Shown here one piece after another: positions 37,347 to 45,880 of a stretch of DNA of 64,000 nucleotides. A program made the translations under genes and the position numbers. The number at the start of each line of letters is the position of its first letter. The first letter of the stretch is position 1. The notes beneath the pieces are model-generated. The model saw nothing but the letters and a program-made list of their open reading frames with translations, was not told the origin of the DNA and made no database searches. Source of the DNA: Candidatus Obscuribacterales bacterium (lineage in GTDB: Bacteria > Cyanobacteriota > Vampirovibrionia > Obscuribacterales > Obscuribacteraceae); contig JARLHI010000048.1 of the NCBI GenBank assembly GCA_031292355.1, positions 310,001 to 374,000 of the forward strand, given 5' to 3'.

Positions 37347-37862
37347 TCATTCTTCTCCCTTACTTTTCAGACGTTTCTTGACGCAGTCACGAACTAATGT
37401 TCTGTCGATATTGAGTTTCTTAAGTACTCTTGCGCCAACACCTTCCCCCTCGCGCACAAGCCCCAAGAGAATATGCTCTGAGCCGATGTAATTATGTCCT
37501 AGTTGACGAGCTTCGTCCCAGGCTAGCTCAAGAACCCGTTTTGCCCTCGGAGTGAACGGAATCTCCACGGCCACAAAACCGCTACCGCGACCAATAATTG
37601 ATTCCACCTCTGCTCGTGCAACCTCAAGCGTAAAACCAAGGTCAGCAAGAACTCCATGGGCAATACCAGAATGACAGCTAACAAGGGCAATCAGTATCTG
37701 CTCAGTTCCCACAAAGTTTTGACCAAGACGCCGTGCCTCGTCCTGCATTAGCTTGAAGAGGTCAGAGTCATCGTCGGCTCCCGCGCCAATGGCCGTCGTT
37801 TTCACTTTCTGCTCTCCGATTGTCCATCGCAAGCTTTCATCATTAACCTCATCCTGCCACAT
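37347..37862 (-). CDS. Free-standing Clp N-domain (ClpC N-terminal type) protein
   Basis: 171 residues from the ATG at 37862 (AGGA before it); in-frame ATGs at 37913 and 37970 are alternatives. Two Clp_N repeats are seen: [20 protein letters not shown] and [20 protein letters not shown], with [19 protein letters not shown] between them, very close to ClpC of cyanobacteria and Firmicutes. No ATPase domain follows; the chain ends with LKSKGEE. As in plant ClpT and similar proteins, a lone N-domain might dock adaptors or compete for substrates of a ClpC chaperone; this is inference. Confidence 0.82.
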   Translation of the reverse strand: MWQDEVNDESLRWTIGEQKVKTTAIGAGADDDSDLFKLMQDEARRLGQNFVGTEQILIALVSCHSGIAHGVLADLGFTLEVARAEVESIIGRGSGFVAVEIPFTPRAKRVLELAWDEARQLGHNYIGSEHILLGLVREGEGVGARVLKKLNIDRTLVRDCVKKRLKSKGEE

Positions 37863-38093
37863 AGGAGTCCTGCTTGCTAGTCGCCTGGAAAACCCCTGAT
37901 TAAGGCGAGTCATGGACAGACGACATCGAAGAGAATTGAGTGCACTGCAAAATTTAAATATGACCAGCATGTGAAAGCAAATTTACAGACGACCAGCGAT
38001 CTTTGGTGACTAAAAAAAGACAGCTGATGGCAGCGAAATTTCCCAGGATTTTTCCTATTTCGGTTGCACTAAAAAGCATATACGCTACAGGCC

Positions 38094-38636
38094 ATGTACA
38101 AACCAACAATTACGTTCTTAGCAGGCGTTAGTTTCTTCACTTCAATGCTGCTCAGTATTTTGCCTTGCAAAAAGTGTTATGCCAACGATGATGCAGACGT
38201 CTCAATTAGAGAGCTTGCTACTCAGGCGAAAAGAAAGCAGAATCTGAAAGAACTAATGGAAGCGCGACCTGTTCCAGGCAACGCTGAAACCATCAAACGC
38301 GAGCCCATCATCGTGCAAGGTCCAATAGAGTTATTTATGAAGGATATGCAAGAGCGGATACTTCATAAATGGCGCCCGGTCAAAGGACACGAACTGGACT
38401 ATACCGTTTTGACATTTAAAATCGGGGAAACTGGAGCAGTCAAGGATATCAAAGTGCCGAAACCATCGGCAACACCGACAGTTGATGAAGCGGCTGTAGA
38501 AGCCGTGAAAAATGCTGCGCCATTCCCAAAGGCATCAGTCCTTAAAGACTATTCTGAAAATCACTACGCTCGATTTCAGTTCACGCTTCCGCCGCCATTC
38601 GAAAAAGACTCTGGCACTAACGCAAGACGTTTTTAG
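38094..38636 (+). CDS. Exported TonB C-terminal-domain protein
   Basis: 180 residues. A signal peptide or N-terminal anchor (1-31) precedes a charged stretch. Residues 80-172 match the TonB_C fold: FMKDMQERILHKWRP, TVLTFKIGETGAVKDIKV, DEAAVEAVKNAAPFP and ARFQFTLPPPF. Such proteins connect inner-membrane energy with outer-membrane receptors or are free periplasmic forms. No ExbB/ExbD nearby. It stands alone. Confidence 0.75.
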   Translation: MYKPTITFLAGVSFFTSMLLSILPCKKCYANDDADVSIRELATQAKRKQNLKELMEARPVPGNAETIKREPIIVQGPIELFMKDMQERILHKWRPVKGHELDYTVLTFKIGETGAVKDIKVPKPSATPTVDEAAVEAVKNAAPFPKASVLKDYSENHYARFQFTLPPPFEKDSGTNARRF

Positions 38637-38907
38637 TTACGCTGAGTTTAAGCCTTGCTCGCTAATTGGATGAAAATGCATGGCTCTTGCGAGCGAGTCA
38701 TCAGCCGGCCCTTTGCAAATGGTTTTGTTTTCTATCAAGATTGATGCATTGGCACTACAAGCGGTGCACTCTTATTCCTGAAAGTGTTGTTGGCATTAGT
38801 TCTCTATCTTTAAGCAGCAACTGATTACGAACCATGAGGCCTTTCCCAAAACACGTCAGACTGCATCGTGAGAAAAACGCGCCGCCGGGCAAGACAGCAG
38901 AGTCATG
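38637..38907. other. Intergenic region before a hipA-like remnant
   Basis: About 270 bases with no intact gene. The last about 20 bases before the remnant (AAGACAGCAGAG) resemble the bases before the second remnant at 43997 (AAGACGGAGAG), so the repeated segment may be a little longer than the coding fragment itself. No terminator with a T tract seen. Confidence 0.5.
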
Positions 38908-39018
38908 ATGGAAACAAAAACGCTGGTGTATGTTGATCTCTCCGGTAAGCTCATACCTTGTTGAGTGCGCCTATTAACACGCACGTACAACAAAAAGACA
39001 GTTGTCTTTCTACACTAA
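38908..39018 (+). pseudogene. Remnant resembling the N-terminus of HipA, copy 1
   Basis: From an ATG at 38908 the frame reads METKTLVYVDLSGKLIPC, then a stop (38962-38964), then VRLLTRTYNKKTVVFLH and a second stop. The pattern LVYVxLxGxxxPVGxLxTR is that of the HipA N-terminal region, with VG and downstream kinase domain lost. It shares CGCTGGTGTATGTT and the following codons with a second remnant at 44012. It overlaps the 3' end of the minus-strand membrane protein gene by a few bases. Identification rests on a short motif. Confidence 0.45.
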
Positions 39019-40758
39019 TTTGGCTTTCATACTTTTCTGACGAAACCAGAACAACAAAAGGACAAGCAACGGTGAAAGGATTATGCCCAGCAACAAATTG
39101 CGCTCAGTGGAACCGATAATCGCAGTGTGATAAAAAACCGCAGACAAATAACGTATGGCTATGGATTCAACAGATAAAATCAGGTAAATAGCGGCGTTTT
39201 CTTTAAAAACATTGCGCAAGGCAAACCAATCAAATAAGCCACCAAAAATTGTCAGCAGAACCACCTCGCAATAGGAAATCGCCGTCCTATCCCAGGGCGT
39301 AAGTATGCAGACACCGCAGATCAGAGCTACGCAAAATTTGAATCCAGAATTTAAGTACAGTCTGCAAAACGTGGCTATGGTTGCCATTGCTGCCGCAACT
39401 ACAATGCCATAGATGAACACCTGAGTAACAATATGTGCCGAGGGCACCATCGCATTGAAAATCTCGCTGACAGAATTCAAAGCTGTTGTGCAGACACCGT
39501 GCGTATTAAGTACCTCTAGATTGGCGAGCGTATTTTCGACCCAAAGGATAATTAATGCTCCGAGGCAGGCCTGTCGCCAGACAACGTATGCTTTGTAAGC
39601 GGCTCTTTGACTGGCTGGGCGCAGCCAAAAAGCGAGACTTAATTGATCAGCTAAACCAGGAAAGTGCTTACGCACCCCTATAAAACCGCTGGTACAGAGT
39701 AACAATTGAATCGCCGTAAAAAGTCCCAATTTCAAAACACTAAGAACAATATTGACGAATTGAATCCCATTTGAGTCGGAAGGAGCGCCCCATTCATTCA
39801 TCAATTCAACGCTGTCATTGACAGCATTGAAAATGTTGGCGCAGAAAATTACGAAGAGCCATACCAGCAAAGGCTTCCACGAGTGTCTAAGCACTCTGAC
39901 ATTAACCACCACCCAGCCCAGGAGAAACAAAAGCACGACTGCGAAAAGACCAAACGTTGCACACATTTCTATCGACTTAATTAGCGGAATTCTGGGAGGC
40001 TTAGATAAATCGCCAAGTTCGAAAATCCATGACAAATCGCTTGTGTTCACTTGACCACGGGCAAATTTCACCTTCAAGACGCAATGAGCATCACCTACAT
40101 CAAATTTCGGCACTAAAAAGCAAACCGCAGAACCAGCCCGTTTTAGTTTGCCTTCTCGCTGAATACTCTGAAATATAATCGGCAAGTAGGTCGCATGCTT
40201 GGTCCTCACATACTCTTCAGCCAGCTTTTGAGCCTCATATTTATTGGGCTCGGCGTCTACCTTATTTGTAACGTCCTCAATTATGCTGTCGATGAAAGCA
40301 CCACTTCCATCCAAGGTGACTACATGAGATTGTGTCTCATTTTCCTTTTGGAATCTGACAACACACGATATGCCGGGTTGAGTCTCGTCATATATCGAAC
40401 GCGCTCTTTCCATAAGCGAATGCTCGATGCCATACTTCCAGGGCAGTGTGGTCAATTTTGGTTTTATTGTTAACACCACAGAAGACGGCAATTCGGCGAT
40501 CTCTTGGCCACCAGCGCTAATCAAAATATCTCTAGCTTTCTGCAGAGCTTGCTCGGGGCTAATGCTCAATCGCTTGTCGGCACCGATTAGATACTCCGAT
40601 GCTGGGACTCCAGCAAAATAAATCTGGAATACAATCGTCGACGCTAAAAGGACGCACAGAAGCGTTATTTGTAGCCTGGTGAGAGACCGAAGGTTGTCCC
40701 ATACTGAATTATCCCCGCCGGCAGGGATTGCACTTTCATGGGAGTCTTCAGTTTGCAT
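39010..40758 (-). CDS. Multi-span membrane protein of unknown function
   Basis: 582 residues from the ATG at 40758; a TTG six codons earlier is an alternative. One membrane helix near residues 28-47 is followed by a periplasmic region (about 48-255) with several short beta-alpha units and a PepSY-like feel (SISPEQALQKARDILISAG). Eight or so further helices fill the C-terminal half. No HExxH, EExxxR or other protease or transporter signature was found, so no family is named. It is divergent from the ABC transporter operon. Confidence 0.65.
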   Translation of the reverse strand: MQTEDSHESAIPAGGDNSVWDNLRSLTRLQITLLCVLLASTIVFQIYFAGVPASEYLIGADKRLSISPEQALQKARDILISAGGQEIAELPSSVVLTIKPKLTTLPWKYGIEHSLMERARSIYDETQPGISCVVRFQKENETQSHVVTLDGSGAFIDSIIEDVTNKVDAEPNKYEAQKLAEEYVRTKHATYLPIIFQSIQREGKLKRAGSAVCFLVPKFDVGDAHCVLKVKFARGQVNTSDLSWIFELGDLSKPPRIPLIKSIEMCATFGLFAVVLLFLLGWVVVNVRVLRHSWKPLLVWLFVIFCANIFNAVNDSVELMNEWGAPSDSNGIQFVNIVLSVLKLGLFTAIQLLLCTSGFIGVRKHFPGLADQLSLAFWLRPASQRAAYKAYVVWRQACLGALIILWVENTLANLEVLNTHGVCTTALNSVSEIFNAMVPSAHIVTQVFIYGIVVAAAMATIATFCRLYLNSGFKFCVALICGVCILTPWDRTAISYCEVVLLTIFGGLFDWFALRNVFKENAAIYLILSVESIAIRYLSAVFYHTAIIGSTERNLLLGIILSPLLVLLLFWFRQKSMKAKLV

Positions 40759-40842
40759 TGAAAATATTCTGCGCAAGGAAGCGAAATCTTTTTAGCTTAC
40801 TCCGAGCGTCTATAATGAAGCAATAGTTCTGAGAGAGTATCA

Positions 40843-41832
40843 GTGTCATTAGAAAGTCCTGCTGGTGACAACAGCGCCTCATCTGTGCCCCTCTCGACGC
40901 CCGGGCGAGGAATAATCGTCGAGCAGCTCACGAAAACATATAAGAAAGGCAAAGTCAAAGCCCTAAACGGCTTGAGCTTGCACATTGACGAAGGCGAGAC
41001 GTTCGGTTTGATCGGTCCCAACGGCGCCGGCAAAACGACTTTCTTCGGTTGTTTACTGGCTTTTTTGCAGGCAGATTCCGGTACCATCACTATCGATGGC
41101 ATGCCCCCTGACGCTCTCGATGTGCGCAAGATAGTGGGCTATTTACCTGAGCGCCTTAATTTCGACCGATGGATGACTGGCTTCGATTTCTTATCTCTAC
41201 ATCATGAACTCGCGCTACAACCTTCTCAATCTCGCAAAACAGATTGCGAAGAATTGCTGACTCTTGTGAATCTAGATAAGTTAGCCTGGAAATTGCCAAT
41301 CAAACGATACTCACGCGGCATGCTCCAACGGTTAGGATTTGCTCAGGCTCTTATTGGCAAGCCAAAATATTTGTTGCTCGATGAACCGGCATCGGGAGTA
41401 GATCCAGCCGGTGTGATTTTAGTGCGCAATCTCTTGAAGAATCTAAAAGACAAAGGCGTCACAATCGTCTTGAATTCGCATCAATTAGATCAAGTCGAAA
41501 AATCTTGCGATCGCGTCGCCTTTATAAAAGCAGGACAAGTCGATACTCTCGAGAATCTCCGCACCCCCAAAGTGGACGTCAGCGAATTCATCCTGCGGTG
41601 GCAACCTACCGGAGAAACTCAGGAAACTGAAGCTTTGCAGCAAATCATAATGGCCGCAGGTGCACAGCTTATCGAGATTGTGGACAATTCAGCCATAATT
41701 TCGTTACCGCAGGATGCAATTGCATCCACCATTAAAGCGTTGATATTGAATGGATTTCCTATTATTCACGCGGCGGAAAACGAAAATCGCCTGGAACGCT
41801 TTTTTAAGCCTGCGAAGGAGAAAGACTCTTGA
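40843..41832 (+). CDS. ABC transporter ATP-binding protein
   Basis: 329 residues from a GTG. The nucleotide-binding domain (about 18-235) is complete: Walker A GPNGAGKTTF, Q-loop VGYLPERLNF, signature YSRGMLQRLGFAQAL, Walker B YLLLDEPASGVDP and switch His in LNSHQ. The C-terminal 90 residues are the extension common in ABC-2 exporter ATPases. It energises the permease whose TTG start overlaps its stop. Substrate unknown; a role in export or membrane maturation is usual for this type. Confidence 0.93.
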   Translation: MSLESPAGDNSASSVPLSTPGRGIIVEQLTKTYKKGKVKALNGLSLHIDEGETFGLIGPNGAGKTTFFGCLLAFLQADSGTITIDGMPPDALDVRKIVGYLPERLNFDRWMTGFDFLSLHHELALQPSQSRKTDCEELLTLVNLDKLAWKLPIKRYSRGMLQRLGFAQALIGKPKYLLLDEPASGVDPAGVILVRNLLKNLKDKGVTIVLNSHQLDQVEKSCDRVAFIKAGQVDTLENLRTPKVDVSEFILRWQPTGETQETEALQQIIMAAGAQLIEIVDNSAIISLPQDAIASTIKALILNGFPIIHAAENENRLERFFKPAKEKDS

Positions 41833-42608
41833 ATTGGCCAGTTTTTAAAAACACCTTGCAAGAAATCGCTCAAAATAAGTTGCGTTTATTTTTGCTCCTG
41901 GTTTTATTTCTTTTTCCTGTATTCGTGAGCACTGGGCAAATGTGCGTATCTGGGGAATTCCCAGATCATCCGATCAGCAATGCTTCGGTCGCAATCAATT
42001 TTGTTTTGGTTTGGGGCTGCGGTACGGTTGGTCGACAAATTAGTGACGGCACAATGTCATTGCTATTTTCCCGACCATTAACGACAACAAGTTTTATTTT
42101 TAGCAAGTGGCTGGCTGTTGCATCTGCATCAATGGCTACAGCCCTTTTGCAATTGAGTGCAGAAGCCATCGTACAATTCGCGCGAACTCCAAGCTCTATG
42201 GCATATGGAGATCTCTGGTGTAATGCTGCCGAACGCATCATGTTTTGCTTCGGATTTGCAGCTGTAATGGTTTTTTTGTCATCGCTTGTCACTGGCATAA
42301 AAGATTTGGGATTAGTCTTTGTTTTAACAGTGATACAAAGCATTGCCACGCTTGTAGCACAAATGAAACCTTGGAAAGGCTCGGACGCTTTGACTAAATC
42401 GATAATCCAACTTGCCAGTGCTGCTGGACAATTTACATCTAGTCTACTCAGCACTTTAACGAAACCTACCATTGAGATGCAGGCAATCCTAAGTGCAATG
42501 CCTGAAATGTGGTATCAGATTTTTGCTTATCTGGCAGTCATAACGGTTTGTTTGTCTCTTGCAATCTTATTGCTAAACAAAAGGGAGCTTCCGTATGGCT
42601 CAGACTAA
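41829..42608 (+). CDS. ABC-2-type transporter permease
   Basis: 259 residues with about six membrane helices (for example LFLLLVLFLFPVFVSTG, then VFLSSLVTGIKDLGLVFVLTV and IFAYLAVITVCLSLAILLL). MSLLFSRPLTTTSFIFSKWLAV is the typical loop of ABC-2 permeases after the second helix. It starts with TTG overlapping the ATPase stop (TTGA) and ends inside the next gene by 14 bases, giving a tightly coupled three-gene operon. Substrate unknown. Confidence 0.87.
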   Translation: MNWPVFKNTLQEIAQNKLRLFLLLVLFLFPVFVSTGQMCVSGEFPDHPISNASVAINFVLVWGCGTVGRQISDGTMSLLFSRPLTTTSFIFSKWLAVASASMATALLQLSAEAIVQFARTPSSMAYGDLWCNAAERIMFCFGFAAVMVFLSSLVTGIKDLGLVFVLTVIQSIATLVAQMKPWKGSDALTKSIIQLASAAGQFTSSLLSTLTKPTIEMQAILSAMPEMWYQIFAYLAVITVCLSLAILLLNKRELPYGSD

Positions 42609-43794
42609 AAGAATTAACACCAAATACTCTCCAGTTGCACTATATTGCAGTGCAGCAATTTTCTTGCTTGCAGCCATCGTGTGCGGAATCGCCGAGTCGA
42701 TCAAACCATTTGAAGCGCCCAAAAAAATTCATTGGTGTTCTCTAGGAGCGGCTAAAAGTGAGGCACTCCTCAGTAAAAAGTCAGTTTTGTACGTGTTTTC
42801 GGCAAACTGGTGCCAGCCTTGCAAAAAATTGGAAACTGTGACGTTCGCAAATCAATCCGTTGTCGACTTTATCAATAAAAATTTCATTCCCGTACTCGTG
42901 ATCGATCAGGAAAAAGAAAAAGGCGAAAATCCGCCAGAAATTAAAAGATTACAAAAACAATGCAGTGTGACTGCCTTTCCGACCTTAACAGTGGTTACTC
43001 CAGAGTTTTTTGAAGCTGCGCCAAATGATTTATACTCCACCGGTAATAAGACAGAACAGCTTCTGGTTGTTTCGGCACTTGGTTGGAATACCGATGCTGC
43101 AGGTGATTCATACGACCATTGGCTCTCCAATAATCATGAGCACATTCCCTCTTCGTCTGGATATCTGGACGCCGACGACTGCCTGAATTACTTGCGCCTC
43201 AGCACCAGATGGCACAAATTGCGACCAGACCAGGGAAAGGTACACTGGTCGCCACTGCTAGCGGTGCCTTCGCTACAGGAACCACAATTAATTGCGCTCG
43301 TTGAAAAACATGGACGGAAGTCCGATTGGTTGAGGCTGGAAGTCTTCGACAACAATCTGGCCAGTCAGTTTTTCAACGCCAACTTCGATTCTCATATCGT
43401 CGAGCTGAAGGCGCGCAACAAGTGGCACTACGACGATGATGGTAAAGGCGACGACAAAAAAGATGGTACCGATGAAGATAAGGACGCGAAGTCTTCTTCC
43501 CCAGTGCTTGCAAAAAGTAGCTCTGGATTGTCAGACAGCGAAAAAGAAGCAGAGGAAGTACTGAATCGCTATGAAATTAAACAGTTACCAGCAATTGTTG
43601 TACTGGTGAAAGGCGAACAACCGAATATCCTCGAAGGTTTTCAGAACAGGAAAAACACATTGATTAATTTGCACAGAATTTTGAAAAAAGCAGGACTGAA
43701 GCCAGTCGAACCACCAAAGGATGCTAAGTTGAAGACCAAGAAGAACAACTGGCAATGGTTTGAAAGCTCCGACGATGACGAAGACAACGAGTAA
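42595..43794 (+). CDS. Membrane-anchored thioredoxin-fold protein
   Basis: 399 residues. One membrane helix (about 14-33) precedes a thioredoxin-like domain with VLYVFSANWCQPCKKLE (Cys73, Cys76) and VTAFPTLTVV with the cis-Pro, like the C-terminal domain of DsbD or thiol-reducing lipoproteins. A second thioredoxin-like stretch seems to exist from about 230 to 365, interrupted by an acidic insert (DDDGKGDDKKDGTDEDKD) and without a CxxC. The operon with an ABC-2 transporter suggests redox help for an exported substrate or for cytochrome maturation; this is inference. Confidence 0.8.
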   Translation: MAQTKRINTKYSPVALYCSAAIFLLAAIVCGIAESIKPFEAPKKIHWCSLGAAKSEALLSKKSVLYVFSANWCQPCKKLETVTFANQSVVDFINKNFIPVLVIDQEKEKGENPPEIKRLQKQCSVTAFPTLTVVTPEFFEAAPNDLYSTGNKTEQLLVVSALGWNTDAAGDSYDHWLSNNHEHIPSSSGYLDADDCLNYLRLSTRWHKLRPDQGKVHWSPLLAVPSLQEPQLIALVEKHGRKSDWLRLEVFDNNLASQFFNANFDSHIVELKARNKWHYDDDGKGDDKKDGTDEDKDAKSSSPVLAKSSSGLSDSEKEAEEVLNRYEIKQLPAIVVLVKGEQPNILEGFQNRKNTLINLHRILKKAGLKPVEPPKDAKLKTKKNNWQWFESSDDDEDNE

Positions 43795-43810
43795 AAATTG
43801 CCAGTAAGTG

Positions 43811-43897
43811 TTGAACGAAAATCCGATGATGAAACTTCGCGATGCGGCCAAGGAAATCGGATCGCCTGACACAACCGTCCCCGATTTTCAGATCTGA
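43811..43897 (+). pseudogene. Possible remnant of an XRE-type antitoxin start
   Basis: A short frame reads NENPMMKLRDAAKEIGSP and ends DTTVPDFQI before TGA. KLRDAAKEIG is like the opening of XRE helix-turn-helix domains (LRDAAKAIG...), and hipB, the antitoxin, normally lies upstream of hipA. A hipA-like remnant follows about 100 bases later. The match is short and may be chance. Confidence 0.25.
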
Positions 43898-43996
43898 GTG
43901 AGTCGGCAATTATCTCGCCGCCACAGATTTCTAGGACAGTAATTGGCTACAAGTCATCGTGTGCTGCCTGTCAACTGGGTCGCCAGGCTCAGAATC

Positions 43997-44104
43997 AAGA
44001 CGGAGAGCACAACGCTGGTGTATGTTCACCTCTCTGGCAAACAATATCTTGTCGGTCTTTTTACGGAAGCTTCGGTAAAAAATGAAGAGAAGTTTTTGTG
44101 GTGA
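43997..44104 (+). pseudogene. Remnant resembling the N-terminus of HipA, copy 2
   Basis: The frame reads KTESTTLVYVHLSGKQYLVG, then LFTEASVKNEEKFLW and stops at 44102-44104. It matches the first strand and turn of HipA toxins (TTLVYVHLxGxxxxVGxL) and the copy at 38908. No in-frame start close by and no kinase domain: the rest of the gene is gone. The two copies are on the same strand about 5.1 kb apart and bracket the membrane protein and ABC operon. Confidence 0.45.
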
Positions 44105-44162
44105 ATTCAGTAAGAATCGACGTAGAGAAAACCCGCTGGTTTATCAGGCACTCATACTTTAA

Positions 44163-44304
44163 TGTCGAAATTTGAGATCAAAATCGACATGTTCAGACAA
44201 CGTGTCGATTGAGTCGACACTTGAATGGGCGCTTCAGGAATAGAACGTGTCGATTTTTAAGCATTTTTTCGACACGTTTTTGCATTATGTCGAAACCATC
44301 GACA
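44163..44304. repeat. Array of eight TGTCGA/TCGACA half-sites in two identical modules
   Basis: Half-sites start at 44163 (TGTCGA), 44184 (TCGACA), 44203 (TGTCGA), 44214 (TCGACA), 44248 (TGTCGA), 44269 (TCGACA), 44288 (TGTCGA) and 44299 (TCGACA). The start-to-start spacings are 21, 19, 11, 34, 21, 19, 11, so two modules of the same geometry are offset by 85 bases. Spacings near whole helical turns put many sites on one face of the DNA. The bases between the half-sites differ, showing that only the half-sites are kept. Directly upstream of the Fic gene; an operator for its control is likely. Confidence 0.85.
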
Positions 44305-44325
44305 CGTCAAGAAGCAATTCCGAGG

Positions 44326-44331
44326 TATAAT
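44326..44331 (+). promoter_or_regulatory. Candidate -10 element of the Fic gene promoter
   Basis: A perfect TATAAT lies 34 bases before the Fic ATG and 22 bases after the last half-site of the repeat array. No good TTGACA at 17 bases; the last TCGACA half-site matches it at 5 of 6 positions but with 21 bases spacing. A protein bound to the array would lie over the -35 region, as expected for a repressor or an activator. Confidence 0.55.
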
Positions 44332-44364
44332 TATCATAATACTATTAAAAACACAGGTAAAAAG

Positions 44365-45444
44365 ATGGCCTTTGATCGACAGATACCGTACAACGATTTA
44401 CCCGACCTGCCGCCCGCGCACGATTTGGAAACAATTCCAATACTAAAAAAGTGCATTAGCGCTGCATCGGCGCTCGCTGAGCTAAAAGGCGTCGGCGAAC
44501 AAATACCCAATCAAGAATTACTCATCCGCACCCTGGGATTGCAGGAAGCAAGGGTCTCTTCTGAAATCGAGAATATTGTCACCACCACAGACGACCTGTA
44601 CAGGGCCTTGGCTGACTCAGTTAATAAAGCCGACCCCAGTGCAAAAGAGGTTTTGCGTTACCAGGACGCGCTAGCTATCGGCTTCAAAGCTATTGAACAA
44701 TCGCCAATTCTTTCAACAAATCTTTTCACCCAAATAGTTTCGGCGATAAAGCAACAAGATATGCAGGTTAGAAAACTCACCGGTACGAAAATAGTTAATT
44801 CACAAGCTGAAATCGTTTACACGCCACCAGAAGGTGAAAGCGTAATTCGCAACAAACTTGCCAACTTAGAAAGATTCATACATGCAGACGATGCAATTCA
44901 TCCATTAGTAAAACTTGGTGTGATTCATTATCAATTCGAGGCTATCCATCCATTTACAGATGGAAACGGTCGAACAGGAAGAATAATAAACATCCTGTAT
45001 CTTGTCCAACAGAACTTACTGAGCGTTCCTGTTCTCTATTTATCGAGATATCTGATTGAGCACAAAAGCGCTTATTATGCGGGTCTTCGCAGTATCACAG
45101 AAGAGCAGCAATGGGAACCATGGGTACTCTTTATTCTAGACGCGGTCGAGACAACCGCTCGAGCGACAATGGAAAAGATACTTGCCATAAAACGTTTGAT
45201 GCTAGAAATTGGCGAAGAGGTTCATCGCAAATTGCCTAACGTTTATAGCAAAGATTTGATCGAGTTATTGTTCTTTCAGGCGTATGTAAAAAATCGTTTT
45301 TTAGAGGAAGCAAATATCGCAAAACGACAAACTGCATCCACCTATTTAAAGTCATTAGAAGAAATCGGAGTTCTCACCAGCGTCAAACTAGGTAGAGAAA
45401 ACTACTACATAAACAGAAGACTTCTCAATTTATTAGCGCAATAA
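44365..45444 (+). CDS. Fic-domain protein with N-terminal inhibitory helix and C-terminal winged helix
   Basis: 359 residues from the ATG at 44365 (AGG before it); a longer frame from 44209 would read through the repeat array and is rejected. The catalytic loop HPFTDGNGRTGR is intact, so transfer of AMP (or another nucleotide part) onto a protein hydroxyl is expected. SSEIEN near residues 64-69 fits the inhibitory (S/T)xxxE(G/N) motif placed N-terminal to the Fic core. The C-terminal 60 residues (NIAKRQTASTYLKSLEEIGVL) look like a winged helix that could bind DNA, perhaps its own upstream array. Confidence 0.9.
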   Translation: MAFDRQIPYNDLPDLPPAHDLETIPILKKCISAASALAELKGVGEQIPNQELLIRTLGLQEARVSSEIENIVTTTDDLYRALADSVNKADPSAKEVLRYQDALAIGFKAIEQSPILSTNLFTQIVSAIKQQDMQVRKLTGTKIVNSQAEIVYTPPEGESVIRNKLANLERFIHADDAIHPLVKLGVIHYQFEAIHPFTDGNGRTGRIINILYLVQQNLLSVPVLYLSRYLIEHKSAYYAGLRSITEEQQWEPWVLFILDAVETTARATMEKILAIKRLMLEIGEEVHRKLPNVYSKDLIELLFFQAYVKNRFLEEANIAKRQTASTYLKSLEEIGVLTSVKLGRENYYINRRLLNLLAQ

Positions 45445-45534
45445 AATGCCATCCTAAGCGAGGCTCTTTCGATCTGCCTGTGCAGTATTATCAGCGGTGC
45501 CTCTAACTAGACAGCCTTTCCCCGGGAGTGCATA

Positions 45535-45876
45535 ATGCTCTTTCGAGAAATGACACCCAAGTATCGACTGGTCACCACTCAAGAGCTCGAGACGGACCGA
45601 CTAGAGGAACAAACTTGTCGACCAGTGGTCGAAGGACAGCGAGAAGCTTCCACCCACGAAGTTGTTACCTTAGCTTGCTTTGCCGATCAATTCGATCAAC
45701 CTGTCGGCCAATTCACATACTCCGATTTAAATTCTTGGAACCGATCCGCTGAGTTCAGATATTTGGTTAGCCCCTTGTTCAGGAAAGGCGGCTTCGGGAC
45801 TAAGATGGTGCTTGCAGGTATCAGCCACATGTTCTCAACGTTGAACTGGCTAGGTAGCGCAGAACTTCTACCTTAA
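45535..45876 (+). pseudogene. Truncated GNAT-acetyltransferase-like gene
   Basis: 113 residues. The middle part VVTLACFADQFDQPVGQF, then EFRYLVSPLFRKGGFGTKMVL, follows strands 2-4 and the acetyl-CoA loop of GNAT enzymes (here RKGGFGT in the place of RGxGxG/A). The chain then ends after one helix, without the final strands, and the first strand is not clear. It is probably a broken gene or a fragment. The 3' end meets the convergent threonine dehydratase gene at 4 bases. Confidence 0.5.
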
Positions 45877-45880
45877 GCGA

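Noticed and set aside
44209..44364. N-terminal extension of the Fic protein
   Set aside because: It would translate the half-site array; the SD-led ATG at 44365 gives the normal N-terminus.
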